From NCBI GenBank assembly GCA_036429605.1, contig JAVFKD010000016.1, positions 496,001-560,000 on the forward strand: a stretch of DNA of 64,000 nucleotides. The letters are read 5' to 3'. Position 1 is the first letter of the stretch. The number at the start of each line of letters is the position of its first letter. Under the pieces are notes generated by a model. That model worked only from the letters and a program-made list of their open reading frames with translations. It was not told where the DNA came from and ran no database searches. The stretch comes from Cladobotryum mycophilum (lineage: Eukaryota; Ascomycota; Sordariomycetes; Hypocreales; Hypocreaceae). Shown here piece after piece: positions 22,701 to 36,049 of the stretch. Position numbers and translations under genes: made by a program.

Positions 22701-25228
22701 AGGCGAAACGTCTTGTCCACGCTTTCGCTTTGTCCATCCCATAGTCACCATAACGGATCGGTAAGTTCCTGACGCAGCAAACTCATACAGACTACAGCTG
22801 ACAAGTAAAAGTAATCGCACAGCACTTGACGACCTATCGCTAGAGGCACGAGACTGCCTAAGTTTGCTGACTTGCATGAAAGAGGTTTTGTCTGCAGAGC
22901 AAATGGCCGAGTTTAATGTCCCAGAAATTGCCTCTTTGCCCGATGTCATAGCAAAATCTGATGTGATTCAGTGGGAGGCAAGGCTGAAGCGCGCGCTCCG
23001 GCACCTGATGGAGACGCAGAGCTCCCAGTTCCACAGCATACGTAGAGCTCTAGAGCCACAGGCGAAGCAATCTCGGCGAATCATGAAGACGGTGAATATC
23101 TTTAAGGAGAGGTCGATTGATCTTTTTCACCTCATCTTGGATCTGCATGATCAGGATTCCCTACCTGCCTTGGTCTTTCACTATGACACTCATGGCTGCG
23201 ACTTTACGATAAAAGCCTTGCTGGAGCAACTCGAGTCGGCCGAGGAACAGTGGAAGTCGAAATCCACCGAATGGACGCAGAAACTTGAGCAATTCGAGCT
23301 TTGGAAGAAAAGCAACACCAAGAAGCCGAAAGTCATTGTCTTGTCCCGGTCCAGGGACCCGGCCGGTGATGGTGCCAAAGTATCCAGGTTAGATCTTATA
23401 CGCGAAGAAGCCAGCTTTGAGAGCACCCCGTGGGAGAGCTTCGATCCTGATGCTCCCCTGGGGAGGTTTAGTTTTGCGGATGCCACGAGAATGCTTCCCT
23501 CGGAGGTTGAGGAGTCGATCAAACCCCTCCAGGGGTTAGTATACCCTTGGCTGTTGGACGCTCTCTGGCGTGGACTTGGTGTCCACCACGCCGCAATGAA
23601 TCGGCAGTATCGTCAGACGTAAGTCACCAATTATTTCAATCATCTAGAGGGACAGAGAACTAACAATAAATAGAGTAGAAGTCATGTTTCGAAAAGGCTA
23701 TCTACGGGTAGTCATTGCAACGGGAACTCTGGCCCTCGGTATCAACATGCCCTGCAAGACGGTCGTTTTCCATTGCGACTCTATCTTCCTCACGGCACAG
23801 GACTACCGACAAGCCTCGGGTCGTGCAGGCCGTCGAGGGTTTGACCTTCTCGGAAACGTTGTGTTTAACGGGATCCCCCGAGATCGAGTGTACGAGATTA
23901 TGTCTGCGAGGTTGCCGGGCCTCACTGGCCAGTTCCCCATCTCTACGACGCTTGTCCTTCGACTTCTCACCTTACTTCACGGGACGGAGAACTGCGACTT
24001 TGCCGCTACGGTGGTGCAGTCACTACTATCACAGACCCGTCTCTATCTAGGTGGGCCTGATGCCGAGATGGCTGTGAGACACCATCTGAGGTTTTCGATT
24101 GAATATCTGAGACGACAGCATCTGCTCACCGCGGATGGAACTCCGGTCAATTTTGCCGGTCTCGTTGGTCACTTGTACTTTACGGAGAATGGTGTCTTTG
24201 CCTTTCACTCTCTGCTGAAGGGTGGCTATTTTCACGAGCTCTGTTCGCATGTCAAAAAGAACCCAGAGCGAGTGCTCCTGGAGATGATGCTGGTCCTTAG
24301 CCACATTTTCAACCGCATCCCCATCCGCTTCCCGGAAAGACTGGCCAAAATTGCCCACAGATCCTCCTCCGTCATCTTTCTTCCACGCCTCCCCCGCCGG
24401 GCTGAGAAGCTCCTCATCCAGCACAACCAGGAAACCCTCTCCATCTGCAAGGGATACGTTCAGTCGTACATCAGCCACAACCTGACGGACAAGCGGGACC
24501 GGGTTCTTCCCTACACCAAAACGGCCGTGGGGCAGGAGAAGCCTTCAAGTGGAGTGCGTTTGCCCGAGGCCACTCAAGGGGTACGATCCCCATTCGTAGC
24601 TCTGTCCGGGTACGGGGATGGGTTTGAGTCGATACATGACCTGTGCGAGACGGTGCGCGACGATGTGTTCCTCGAGGAATCGGCGATCCCCTACATCCCC
24701 GTCTGGCCCCACGACACTGAGGTTCGGCCAAACGCTTACATTTACGACTTTTACAAGCACGGAAGTTTGGAGGTCTTGACAAGGGATAACGGGATCAAGC
24801 GGGGAAACGTATGGTTCTTGCTTCAGGACTTTTCTCGTACATTGTCTTCTATTGTCAGTAGCATTACGACTCTCATCGACAGCGATGACATGGCCGGCGA
24901 AGAGACTTTGGCTGATGTCACAGACGGCGAAGACGATGCAGAGGAAACAGAAGTCATGGCTAACCGTCAGGGGTCCAAGAGGGCAAGCGAGAAGGTGCTG
25001 GATGACTGGGCCGACGACGACAACGGCGGGGAGGAAGTAGAGGGCTCGACCGAGGACTCGACCAAGGACTCTTCTTCTTCTTCTTCCGTCGACTCGGAGT
25101 GGGGGAGCAGTTCCAATGATGGTCCCACTCCTGCGTGGCAGCGAAATGGCGGCCTGAAAAAGGTGCTGGACGCTTTTACCTTGTTGAGGGATGATTTTGA
25201 TACCAAGTTCCGCAACATATGGGCATAA
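19716..25228 (+). CDS. DDX60-like Ski2-family DExH helicase, with a 1-nt frame break
   Basis: Large RNA/DNA helicase. Exons are 19716-19881, 19945-20366, 20429-22760, 22812-23618 and 23674-25228; with one base restored these give about 1,760 aa, close to DDX60 (about 1,700 aa). Ordered motifs: Walker A LVIAPTSAGKTF (about residue 750), DEVH box IIFDEVHCIG (about 858), motif III LSATIGN (about 888), motif IV-V ATGTLALGINMPCKTV, and motif VI QASGRAGRRGFD (about 1,290). A conserved N-terminal region (FILCHEGDDEDDMD, LLYEYNELPPSSLF) precedes the core, and an acidic Ser/Asp/Glu-rich tail ends it. Intron 1 is 63 nt and open in frame, so retention would not stop translation. The frame breaks between 21334 and 21380, in a low-complexity Lys/Gln linker, best explained by one missing A in the A4 run at 21372. 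The cellular role in fungi is unknown; metazoan DDX60 is tied to antiviral RNA responses. Confidence 0.88.
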
Positions 25229-28020
25229 AATGGGGAAAACATGTCACTCATTGACGATGATTGGGGGGTTTGGAGAGAATGGGGCTGATTTGTCGAGTGG
25301 ATTGGAAGCAAACCAAGGAGATTGGGTTCCGGCCCTTGGAACGGCGGAGGATATTTGGCAGCAAGACAGAACCAGAACCATGTACGTATTTGCCTGTAGA
25401 GAAAGACAAGTTAGTGAATCAAGAATGTCTGGGATATGAAGAAAACGGTGCTCGTGGTTGCCATCTGTCCGCTGTCTGAGCTTTGCATTATCGAGAGACA
25501 TTTTTTCCACGACTTCCTATGGAATGTCATCGCTTGCACACACGCCCCTTGGTCATGGAGTTTTACTCACTCGAGAGTAAAACAAAACAAAAAATATTTG
25601 CTCGTTTCTACATACGTCTCAGTTACTGGTCAACTGCTTCCTCTACTGACTCACAAATCTCGTTTTGATCCTCTTTTGTCTATGATCGCTTAAATATGAG
25701 GTCTTTTATTTTATTTTATTTTATTTTATTATTTTTTACTTTCTAATCCCTTTCAGCCGCACTTTTGTCAAAACCTACGCCCTTATCAAGGGGTTTTTGA
25801 TTTGACCAAATCTTCTTTTTTGCCTGCTCTTCTCAGGAGTCAATATCCATCATTGGCTGGGCCCTTGAGCCAACCAGCAAGCGAGCGTTCATATCATCAT
25901 CATCACGCTCTAGCTCTTCAGGCAAAAGGTTTCATCACAGGACCCCCAAGAGAAATCTGGAAACTAGTTACGTGATTTGGCAAGTCGGATGTTCAAGCCA
26001 CCAACAATAAAAAAAAGAAAACGGATATATCCATTCTTTTCCTTTTCCTCAAAGAGCATCCCGAATATGTGGGAATCTGTACACGTAGATGAAAAATGGT
26101 TTCTCGCCCCTTCGCGTAACCCCCACCCCTGAGGAGAGAAGAGGAGAGAAGAAAAGAGGGGGAGGTGATAGTTTAGTTGTGGGATCCGTGCATTTTCATG
26201 AAGTCGTCTCTTTTCCCTTTGGGTAGCTGTTTGTTTGTTAGTTTGTCGTTTGTTTGTTTGGTTGGTTGTGGTTTGATTTTGGTGGTTGTTTTTCTTGGTG
26301 GTTGAAGCCCAATGGAACCCAGAATCTACAAGCCAAGCGGATGTGGCACACACACACGCACGCACACACACCCCTCCCCCCTTTTTTTGCGCACCAATGA
26401 GTAGGACGAGATTCAGCCCAGATCCTTTCAGCTGCGCGATATTAGACTCTGGCTATGCATTAGAGAGGGCAGCATCACGAGTGCACATGACCTTTTTTCT
26501 TCTTTCTTCTCATTCCTTCCTTTCTTTCTTTCTTTGTTGGTTGGTTGATTAGTTGATTAGTTGATTAGTTAGTCGGGTTGATTTGTTTGTTGTCCCTCTG
26601 ATCCAAAATAGGAATTCACCGAAACCCACACAAAATTCTACTCCGTATGGTTGAAAGACGAAACAACACTTGTGCAGCTCCCCCTCCTCATCTCGGTCCC
26701 GTGTCCAATCAGATGGTAGAATTTCCTCATTGACGTTGAAGCGTTGAAGAGAGAGAAGACGTAATTGGTAATCCTCATCATCATCATCATCATCTCCCTT
26801 GTGCCGAAAATTTCGGGAGTGATGTAACGCTCAGCGGCTGAGAAGAGTGGAAATAACTCGAAAAAGAAGCCAACTGACAGCCAATAACTCCGGTCTAGCT
26901 TCATATTGAAAGAGTGAGAGCGAGAGCGAGAGAGAAGAGGCTGACCAACACAAACAGACAGACAAGACTACTCCGTATGAGGGATCGAGATTTCCCCAAG
27001 TTAGCAGTCCCGGCTGTTGCCGATCCCGTTCAAGTGCCGCATCTTGGGTCACGGTCTCTTCAGCCCATGCCGTGCCGTGTGTGGTCCCAGGTGTCCTTCT
27101 TCCCACTAAGCCCTCAGCAGTTCCGTCTCTCCCCTCTCCCCCTATTCTCTCCAGACGGTCATTGTGTTGGTGATGATGTTGTTCATGATTGGCCCCCCAT
27201 CACTCATCATCTGACGTCTATAGCCAGAAGAAAAAAGAAATGAAACAAAACCCTGATGCAAGATGACGATGTTCTGATTCGACAGAAAGAAAGAAAGAAA
27301 GAAAAAGAAAAGGAAAAACATATGCTTTGCCTCTAAGCCACCCGACTACCCCCCCCCCAACAGACCCAGTCTGACGGGTCAGTCGAAGGAAAAAGAAGAA
27401 GAAGAAGAAAAGAAAGGACCCTGGGGCCGTCCTTCTCGCGCGTTCTCTCTTCTCCCTCCCTCTCCCCCTCTCTCTTCTCTTGATGGTGTTACCCGTTTCA
27501 GGGAAAACCCACGCTGTCAACAGGCAAGGGTGAAAAGTTGGGACGAAGATTACGATGCTGATTATAATTATGATCATCATCATCATCATCACAAAAAATG
27601 AGCCCTTGTAGAGGATCACATCTCATTCATGACCACCGTCCGTATAAACGGTAACTACGTCTGTGTTTCCTGGAGGAGGCATACATATCGCATTTTTTTC
27701 TTTTTTGGGTTCAAAAAAAGGACCAGGCCCACCATCCAGCCCGGCAGGGTACATGTACATATCTCATGTATGTCCCATGTAAGCACGCACGCGCGCCTTT
27801 TCATGATCCATGCCTTGTCGAAGCAAGCCCAGCCCCCCTTCTAGGTGTGTAAGTAATAAAGCCCCCTTTGCAAAAGGAAAAGAAAACAGGGCCTCGTGTT
27901 TTGTCTCATCCTCTTCTCCCCAATCAAAAAGGGACATGAGAAATAAAGAGAGAAAGAGACAGAAGAACATCTCGGTTAAGAGGAAAGGGAAAAACACGCG
28001 TGGCTTGGTAACTCCGTAAA

Positions 28021-28062
<42 letters not shown>

Positions 28063-31000
28063 GGAAGACGTCTACTACACTGCACATGTATATATCCTAA
28101 CCCTGGCCCCATGTCCATCTCACCGGGCCGCACTAGCGACGCACCCCAGTTCGGTATTTCCTTGGAAGCAGGGCGGCGGCGACAGCGGCGGGACTCTTTT
28201 TCACTCCAATAGCTCGCAGGAACTACTATGTTTGGACAATAACCATCAGCCAGCAGCAGCAAGATACATGTAGTAGTGAAGGATAGTGGATTAGGGGGGA
28301 GGACCCTCAAATCCCATATCCACGGGTTGGTTGTGCATGGGGGGCACATTGACCCGACTTCTCCATCAGACCAGACCGGCGGTCATACAAGCATCATATC
28401 ACGATACTAGGGCACCACCTACAGAGTCCTCCTGCTCGCTCCTCTCCTGCTCTCTTCTTTCATGCAGGTATCCACCAGCCCTACTCTAAACCCGTTCATA
28501 CCGAGGCAACCCAGAGAGAGGGAAAGAGAGCTCGGTAGGAACTTTTCATGCGTTCCCAGTCAAACCCAAACCAAAAACCCCCGGCATCTCTCCACTCCCT
28601 TGGTCTTGGGTCTTGGGTCTTGGGTCAAGGCTTCTTTTTTCACCGTGTCCTAGTCCTAGTTCCTAGTTCCTTACTCCGTACTTGCACATCAAAGAACTAG
28701 GCCTCCCTCCCTCTTCTGATAGGTTTCCCATTTCAAAACAAAAAAAAAAAGGCTTTCCCCCAAAGCCATGTCCATGCCCTCTTCATCCCATCCATCCCCC
28801 CTTGTCCCCCCTCCGAGCTCTCGGGCCTAGCTGTATGAGACATGACGTAGCATCAACAACCCCTTCCCTTTCTCTCTTATCCGCCTGTCAACATAACGCC
28901 CGAAAAAAGGACACACATGCACACACGGTCTTCGGCCCTTGGGAGGAGTTTAGTTTGTCTTACATGCTTTCATGTGGACCTAAAACCCGAAGCTCCCTTC
29001 CAAGCTTCTTCAACAGCTACACGCAAATACCGCCGCGCGCCACATCGGATGCGCCTATTCTTCTCGCATATGTTTGTATACCTGTCTCTATCTATCTATC
29101 TATCTATCCATGTATCCATCTCCATCTTTGCTCTCTCCACAATGAATAACGCCTGCATTTGCAAAAATCCTCCAAAACTCCAACAAGCCTCAGACCGCTT
29201 CAACACCAGAACCTTGCACCTGCATATACAAGTATCCAAAAAAGGAACATCGTGGATAAACCGTCATACTGTAACTCATAGCCATAAATATCAACTTCTA
29301 TAACCGGAAATAATCTCATCTTACTCTGTACAAAAAACCGGTTATATCCCATACACAGCCCCCCACCCCCTTCTTTTGACCATGTCCCCCACATACGGAG
29401 TACACAAGAGCTCCAAATCTCTTAAAAAGAACAGAGGGCAAAATAGTTACAAGTAAACGAATAAGACGGCGGCAACTCTTTGCGGCCCGCAGCGCCCTGC
29501 AACACAGGAAGGGTATTTACTTGTACTTTACCCCCTCCCTGCCCTCCTCCACCCACTCTCTCTCTCTCCGATGCGGAGTAAAAAAACACGCAAACCCAGA
29601 AGACGAAGAAGAAAAACCATTCACGCGCACACGTTCCCAAACGGCACCGCCTTTTTGGAGCCTCTCTACATATACTCCGTAATGCGTTCGGGGTGTTTCC
29701 CCCTCCCCCCTCCCTCGCTTCTACTGGTATATGCAGAGAGCTTCCCCCTGTGTGTCTCAGCACAAACCAAACCCCCTCCCCTCTCGCCTTCGTCACCAAA
29801 ATAAAAGTGGAAATGAGGAGTCGTCGCAATGATACTTGTAGAACCCCCATCCCATCCCATGCCTTGTAATCATACCCTGGCTTGCCACGGCCTCCACGGG
29901 CACCCGAGCCCACACAATCGGGTCCTCCTCTAAGATGAAAGAAGAAAAAGAAGAAAAAAGAAAAAGAAAAAGAAAACACAAGCCAGGCAGTAAGAGAGAA
30001 GCTCTCTCACCATGGGTGCGTTAAACGCGCAAGGGTTGCAACAGATCAAATCAAACCCCCTCCCCCCTTGGGCTTGTCCACGAGGATAGGCCCCATGTAA
30101 GGTTCTGCCCGTTCCTCCCCCTCCACACGGACGATCACGAAAATCCGAATAATACGGGTGGGTGGGTGTGTATATGGTTACTCCGTAAAGTTGGTAAGGC
30201 AGTGTCAGGCCTGACCAAACACAAGGCCCGTTATTTGTCAACACACACACACACACATCGTTAACTTCTGGAAGGCTCGGGAGCATGAACATGGATCACA
30301 AACCGGACATGTAAGATCGTAAACGTACGACACACGCATCATGTGAGAGCCGTCATCATCTCCAACTCCACTCCCCCCTGGTGTATTATTTGTGTTGATA
30401 TGTAAACAGAGATAAAAAGAAAAGTAGTATGTACATAGATACAGTATGGTTGGTCCACTTTCTATAGTGTGTGTGTAGGTATGTGTCAAAAAGGTAGTCC
30501 GCTACCTGTTTCATTCACGACGGTCAAACGCCATCTGTCGGTTTACGAAAAACAAAAAACTATCCTGACCGTATAGTAATCCCTGAAAATAGAGTCCCAG
30601 TAATAACAGTCACCGCCCATGTTGCCAATCAAATTGCTTCGTCCCCTATTTTCAACACTCCTCCCGCTCCTGCTCGTCCCGCTCCTCTTCCTCCTCATTC
30701 TCTTCCTGCTCCTGCTCCATTCGCAGAGAGCCTGTCATGCAGTGATTTCGTCCAATCCATCCCATCCGTCCATTTTCAGCACGTCAGCTGGCTTAGTGTA
30801 GCATACTATAGTGTAGCATAGTATAGAGTGTGCGCGTGTGTATATGATCCAACATGCAGAGTGGTATCTCCTCCGACCCATCCATAAGAAAATAATAATA
30901 ATAATAAACAAACAGTGGGTAAATAAAGAAAATAAGATTATCTTTCCGAATAGCGCCAGTCCCGGAAATATCTGGTACATTGTTTATCAAGAAAATGGTA

Positions 31001-31522
31001 ATAGAAAATGCTTCAAAAACGAAAGCGTCTAGGTAATCCTAGCAAAGTCTGCAATGGATCGACTCCGTAATGATGATACCCATGTGTCGGATGCCAGCTT
31101 CTCGAACGATTCATCGTGATGCTCCAGGCGCCATGGTCCGTATATTTTATTGTCCTGTAAATTAAGCAGGCGACGAAATTCGGAATACTATAGTGTTGTC
31201 CCGCCAGTGTTCCCGCTCAACGATGCAAAGATGAGAACAAAGTGCCACAAGTCAAAATATTGACCTCATTATCGAAATGCAGTTGCGGGGCTATAATCAC
31301 CGCAACCATTTTGCGCCCCAAGTACACCGACTGATACAAAAAGAGAAATGACAAGGATATCCAAGCGTGCTGCTTGCAGCGCCAAAAATAAAAATAGAAA
31401 TAAAAATAAAATAAAAATAAAAACCGAAGCGACAGCGGAAGAGTGAGAGACATGATGACAATGCAACGTACGCCACACGGTACTATTGCATCGTTATTGG
31501 CAAGAGCCCACAGCCAATGCTT
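25229..31522. other. 6.3 kb gene-free interval, simple repeats and recurring short motifs
   Basis: I find no protein gene with a recognisable domain. Contents: (TTTTA)n near 25705-25733, GTTT/GGTT tracts near 26225-26290 and 26535-26575, (ATC)n near 26776 and 27566, (AAAG)n near 27285, (AC)19 at 28022-28060, (TCTA)n near 29088-29107 and (AC)9 near 30240. Six exact TACTCCGTA/TACGGAGTA words (26639, 26969, 28672, 29394, 29673, 30179) and three TACTTGTA/TACAAGTA words (29448, 29518, 29833) fall in it. It lies between the 3' ends of two convergent genes, so it may include long 3' UTRs or noncoding RNA. Confidence 0.5.
28022..28060 (+). repeat. (AC)19 microsatellite
   Basis: An uninterrupted dinucleotide tract of about 39 bases in noncoding DNA, the longest AC run in the window. 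Confidence 0.95.
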
Positions 31523-34500
31523 TTATTGTCCGTGGGGGAACCCCATGTGAGTTTGCGGGGGCATCGAGTGTGCCATGGCCGAGTCGTTGACAACATACGA
31601 CACAGGTGGCGGCGCTGCCATTGGCGTAGGAGCACTTGAGGCGCTCGTGAAGCTCGTGAGGCTCGTGATTGCGTCCGGGTTATGGGTGAGCTCTCCACCC
31701 GGAAACAAGCTGAAGTAGAGGCCCTCGAGAATTAGCATATCAATCCTGAGCGTACTTGTCAAGGTTGCAGATTGTCGGAGAAAGTAAATCGTTCTGTCTA
31801 GCAATTCCCCGAGAAGGCTCTTATCGATAAAAGCATTCAGAATAGGATCCTTGTAAGCTGCTGTAAGCACGAGCATATTACCCCATTGACTAGAGAAGAT
31901 GGCCAGTTAGTGATGCGTCTCAAGTATTCCATGCACGCAATTCATAACTTACGCATGTGCTGTGCCAAATACATTGGTGATGATTGGTCGCTCTTTTCCG
32001 AGTCCGTGGAATGCTCGCGTACTCTCGATAAGGGCATTAATACCCTTGTGCGCCAATTCAATGAGAGATGGAGGCAGATCAGTCGGCAGCATTGTGCTAG
32101 CCGGGATATGTGGCGCCACGATTCCGCCCCGGAACTCCGACAAAACAGCATGGGGACTGGTCGGATGATGCTTCTTCTCAAAAGACCACTGCAGAATTTG
32201 CCTGACAAACGGGCGATAAGTGATAACCTGAGCGCCCCAGTACTTGGCTCTCAGTCGTGCGGACAGGATGTCGGTTGCTGGTAGATCCGTTTCTTGAAAT
32301 CGGAAGCTGTGAGGAACCCAATCCATGCCAGAGACGGCATCAGCCACGAGCCTAACGTTCTTGAACTTGTCCGACTCCATATTGTTCTTATCGTCTGGCG
32401 AATAAAACATGCGATGAATACTGTTGAGATGTTTGCGTAGATATAGCTGCCCCAGATAGCTATCGAGAACCCGTTGGTCGAATCCTGGTAGAATACTCAT
32501 ATTTGGAGGCGGCATATCATCCTCGTACTGCAAAAGGCCCGACGGGGGCAAAGGAAGTTCGGCTATCAGATCGCTATAGATGGATGAGCACAGTTCATGG
32601 CAACATTTGGCGCGGGGGGGGGGGACTCACCTCTCAAGCTGCAAACAAGTCCAGAAAGCAAGAGTAATATTATTGGAGCGAGTGTCGATGGGAAACTCTC
32701 CCTTCTGCTTGATGGTCCGCAATCTGTCCAGAGTCCTATTTCAAACGTTAGATGAATAAACGAGATTGGATGATAGTCAAATACGTACGATCTCATAATG
32801 ACTTGCAAATTGTGGCCTGCCCTGTGGATATAGGCAAAGCTCTCCAAAGGCCTAGCCAGCTGGCCGTGGTAGAGCCCCGCAAAAATGTTGGCATACACAG
32901 CTTTCATGTTATTATAAGATCCAAGTTGGTTGCCAATAATGTCGGTCGCCAAAGCAAAGTACTCCAATCCAGGAATCGCCTCGAAGTTCTTTTTCAGACT
33001 AAAGCCTGTGTGAATGCTACTAGACCCGTGGATAGAGGATCGCCTGCTTTGAGACCCACGCTCATGTTCCCTCGGCGATGGCAACCCAGAAGATTGAGAG
33101 TGTGGGAAACTTGGAGGGGATCCCTGTGTTGGTGATGGCGGAACCCCATTGCGGACCACAGGGCTGCCGGTCATTTGAAGAAGTGGATCGCTACTGAAGA
33201 CTGCATCAGGGACATTTTTCCGGTGAAGGCAAATCTTCCCCAAAGCTAGAACCACCAAAACCATGGCGCTGTGAACCGAGCGATTCGGCCTCCAAGACTT
33301 GGACGCAGCCGCAGTTGACGAGCTACCAGATCCATCTGGCATAGGCGATCGCTTTCTCTTTGACCCTGTCATCTCGGAAAAACTCTGAGAAACGGCAAAT
33401 GTAGGTTTTGAGACCATGGGCTTCACTGAGTTCTGCGTCACGGCCGGTAGGCCTGCAATAAACTGCTGAACCCACATATCGATCACAGCTGGTTGAATGA
33501 TGGGGTGCATGGATAGGATATGAGTCTTGAAGCTTTCCGTGTAGCTCCAAATTTTGTCCCCCGTGAAATCCGGGTTTCCGTCGGCGCCAAGTACACCTCC
33601 CTGGTAAATCACTTGGTCCCCGGGACTCAGACCACCAAGTTGGCCCCAGTCTGCGGCGGGCGACGATGATGCAATATCCGACAAGTCGTCAGACATGTCG
33701 AGTGAGCCATGGTCATCTCTGCTGTTAGTGTCTTTGCCTAGCTCTTTATCTTTGTCTCTCTTGGTCCCCCTGAAATCTTCACCCCGGCCATATACCTTTA
33801 GCATTCCTCTCTGTTGCTCTTGACCGATGGGGTAATCGCTAATGTATCGGACCCCCGCCCTGTCTAGATGATCCGCTGTTAGCTCTTTTATGGCATCCCA
33901 GTTCAAGAGCAATCCGGCCAAGGTGGTGTGATTGATTGGGATTGCGGGTTCTCCTGGGGGGACCGGCGGCCCTGGTTCGACCTCTTCTTCTTCGTCTAGC
34001 ATCATAGAGATAGGAATTTCGGTACTCATGACTGGATGGTCCTGAGAAGAATCTTCAATGTAATGCCGATGATGAGGCCGCTCATGCGGAGCAGGTGGTG
34101 ATTCTTGCCGCTTGTAGTCATCGTCATCTTCATCGTCATCGTCATGACTAAATTTTCGCTTCGGGGGAGGAGAAAGACCACCGCTTCTTATCAAAACGGA
34201 CTCCATTTTGGACACTCTACTGTCCAAGTTTCCAAACTGTTCCGATAACAGGGTGAGGGTGCTCTGTATGCTCTGTATGCCTTCCAGAATGTCGGCCTGG
34301 GCCTTGTCAGTGCTACATTATTCAGTCAGTCAACAATTTCACGTAAACAATCGTCATCATAGGCAGCTTACGCCTTTGGCACCGGATCGCGATATCTACA
34401 TTCTGTGCCCTTGTCTCTACACGTCTTGCAAGGTTTCGTCTCGTCGCATTTTGCCTTGAGCTGTCGGCATTGATCGCACGCCTGGAAATCATCAGTCAGA

Positions 34501-35429
34501 CTCATGGGAACTCATATGCGAGGCAAGATATTCCAGACCTGTGAGGCGCGAGTGTTCTTCTTCTTGGACACGCCGGTAGAGTAGACACCATAAAACGGCT
34601 CCTGCTGGTGCTGGTAGGTCGACTGCTGTTCGTATTGAGTCTGATGCGGTATAGGTGTGTGCGGTGCATAGCTAGGAGTCCGGTAGCCCCCCGGCGTGGG
34701 TGGCACCGACGGTCCGTTCTCGTAATTCATGTGTCTAGGTTGATTATCTGGGAATACCGGTGGGGGATGCGGCGGTTGAGAGTGAGACGACACAACTTGA
34801 GGTGCTGATGGTACAGGTTCTGGCGCATGCCCCGTCGAACTGGGTCGACGTATGTCTTCTATGGGTTCTCGCTTTATGACTGAATCCCTTGGAGGGTAGG
34901 AGTGGTAGTGGGGGTGCGCGGGTGAAGGAGGATGCGGTTGCTGCTGCTGCTGGTGTTGTAGCGGCGGCGGCGGCGGCTGGTGTTGGTGCTGTTGCTGTTG
35001 CTGTTGATGTTGATGTTGGTGTTGGTGTTGGTGTTGATGTGATGGTGGAGGAGCTTGACGGTAGGGATCCTGCATGGGAGCGAGTGAATCCTGCTCGTGA
35101 TGTCGACGGTCAACGTCTGGATGGTGCTGAGCATGTCCATGAACGGGTGGCCCCGGGGTTGGTGGCGCAGAGGAGAGGTCAGAGGGGCGGGACGGGTATG
35201 GCTGATATTGATTCGGGGCAGGAAGCGGGTGGTGAAGAGGGCCTGAGGAGGGCGGGTGAGTTGGTGGAGGAAGCTGAGCCGTCGGAGCATGGGGATGCGA
35301 ATGGGGAGGAGGATGAGGGGGATGAGGAGTATGAGAATGATGAGGATGTGGTAACGAAGCGGGTTGCGAAGCGGCAACTGGCCACGAGGCAAGGCGCTGG
35401 CGTTTGTGGTCGGGAGGTCCTGGATCCAT
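31523..35429 (-). CDS. Zn(II)2Cys6 fungal transcription factor with a long His/Gln/Pro-rich N-terminus
   Basis: DNA-binding regulator; the specific family is not recognised. Minus-strand exons: 35429-34539, 34481-34372, 34312-32789, 32735-32631, 32573-31953 and 31889-31523, giving 1,205 aa with every junction in frame. Residues 1-297 are rich in Pro, His and Gln, with HQHQ/poly-Q runs near residues 130-170. The zinc cluster is at residues 299-325: C299, C302, C309, C315, C318, C325 (C-x2-C-x6-C-x5-C-x2-C-x6-C). A heptad-like linker follows (DILEGIQSIQSTLTLLSEQF), typical of a dimerising coiled coil. The rest holds the middle homology/regulatory region, with helices such as NFEAIPGLEYFALATDII and YWGAQVITYRPFVRQILQW. 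A cluster this far from the N-terminus is unusual. Intron 4 opens GTGAGT and then a C11 run. The upstream interval is 14.8 kb long, suggesting elaborate control. It should be nuclear. Confidence 0.92.
34930..35045 (-). repeat. Coding CAG/CAA/CAC repeat tract (poly-Gln/His)
   Basis: An imperfect trinucleotide/hexanucleotide repeat in exon 1 of the transcription factor gene encodes alternating His-Gln and then Gln runs, with a Pro5 interruption. Such tracts are prone to length variation between strains. Confidence 0.85.
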
Positions 35430-36023
35430 GCTTGCGTACTCTGTGGTGGACAGCTAGGGCACACGGACTCATAATCAGGAACGAGAGGAAAAGGTGAAGC
35501 AAGGAAGCAAGGGCCACGGAGGGGCGTTGGCCATGGGCTGAAGGCGAAACACCAGACACCGGGGAGTGTGAAGCTCGGGAAAAGGTTGAGAGGGAACGGC
35601 CTTCGATAATTGGGCCTCTAGCAACGGGAGTCCGGGAACCAGGAAGACATGGGGTGGGTGAGCCTCCTTCGTACGATTGGGGTGGCTATGATGACATCTG
35701 CCCTCTGCCGCTTCGTCTTTTTTTTTCGGGGGGGGAGGAAGGGGGAGTAGCTGGTCAGTGTGTAAAAAAGTTGAGTGAGGTTGGATTTGATAGTCGAGGT
35801 GTGGTGACGCTGTTCGCAAAGGAACTTGACCTTGGACCCTAGCCCCCAGCCAGAAGGTAACGCGGACACGGCAAAGGAGGGGGGGGGAACAGATCAGCAA
35901 GTATGTAATAGTTGGGCAGCAGGCGAGTCCGGCCAGGAGAAAAGAGAGACGGTTCAAAGAGCTTGCTCGTTCCAGCTATGCTTCCGGCAGCCGGCAGCTG
36001 TGGGGTGGGGTGGGCAAAGAAGA

Positions 36024-36049
36024 GGATGGATGGATGGATGGATGGATGA
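36024..36049 (+). repeat. (GGAT)6 microsatellite
   Basis: A tetranucleotide repeat in the transcription factor's upstream region, followed within 60 bases by GTGT and GAGT runs. Confidence 0.9.

Noticed and set aside
29422..29979. 185-codon minus-strand frame
   Set aside because: Dominated by Phe/Ser runs from poly-pyrimidine DNA and Gly runs from C-rich DNA; no ATG-led structure or domain.
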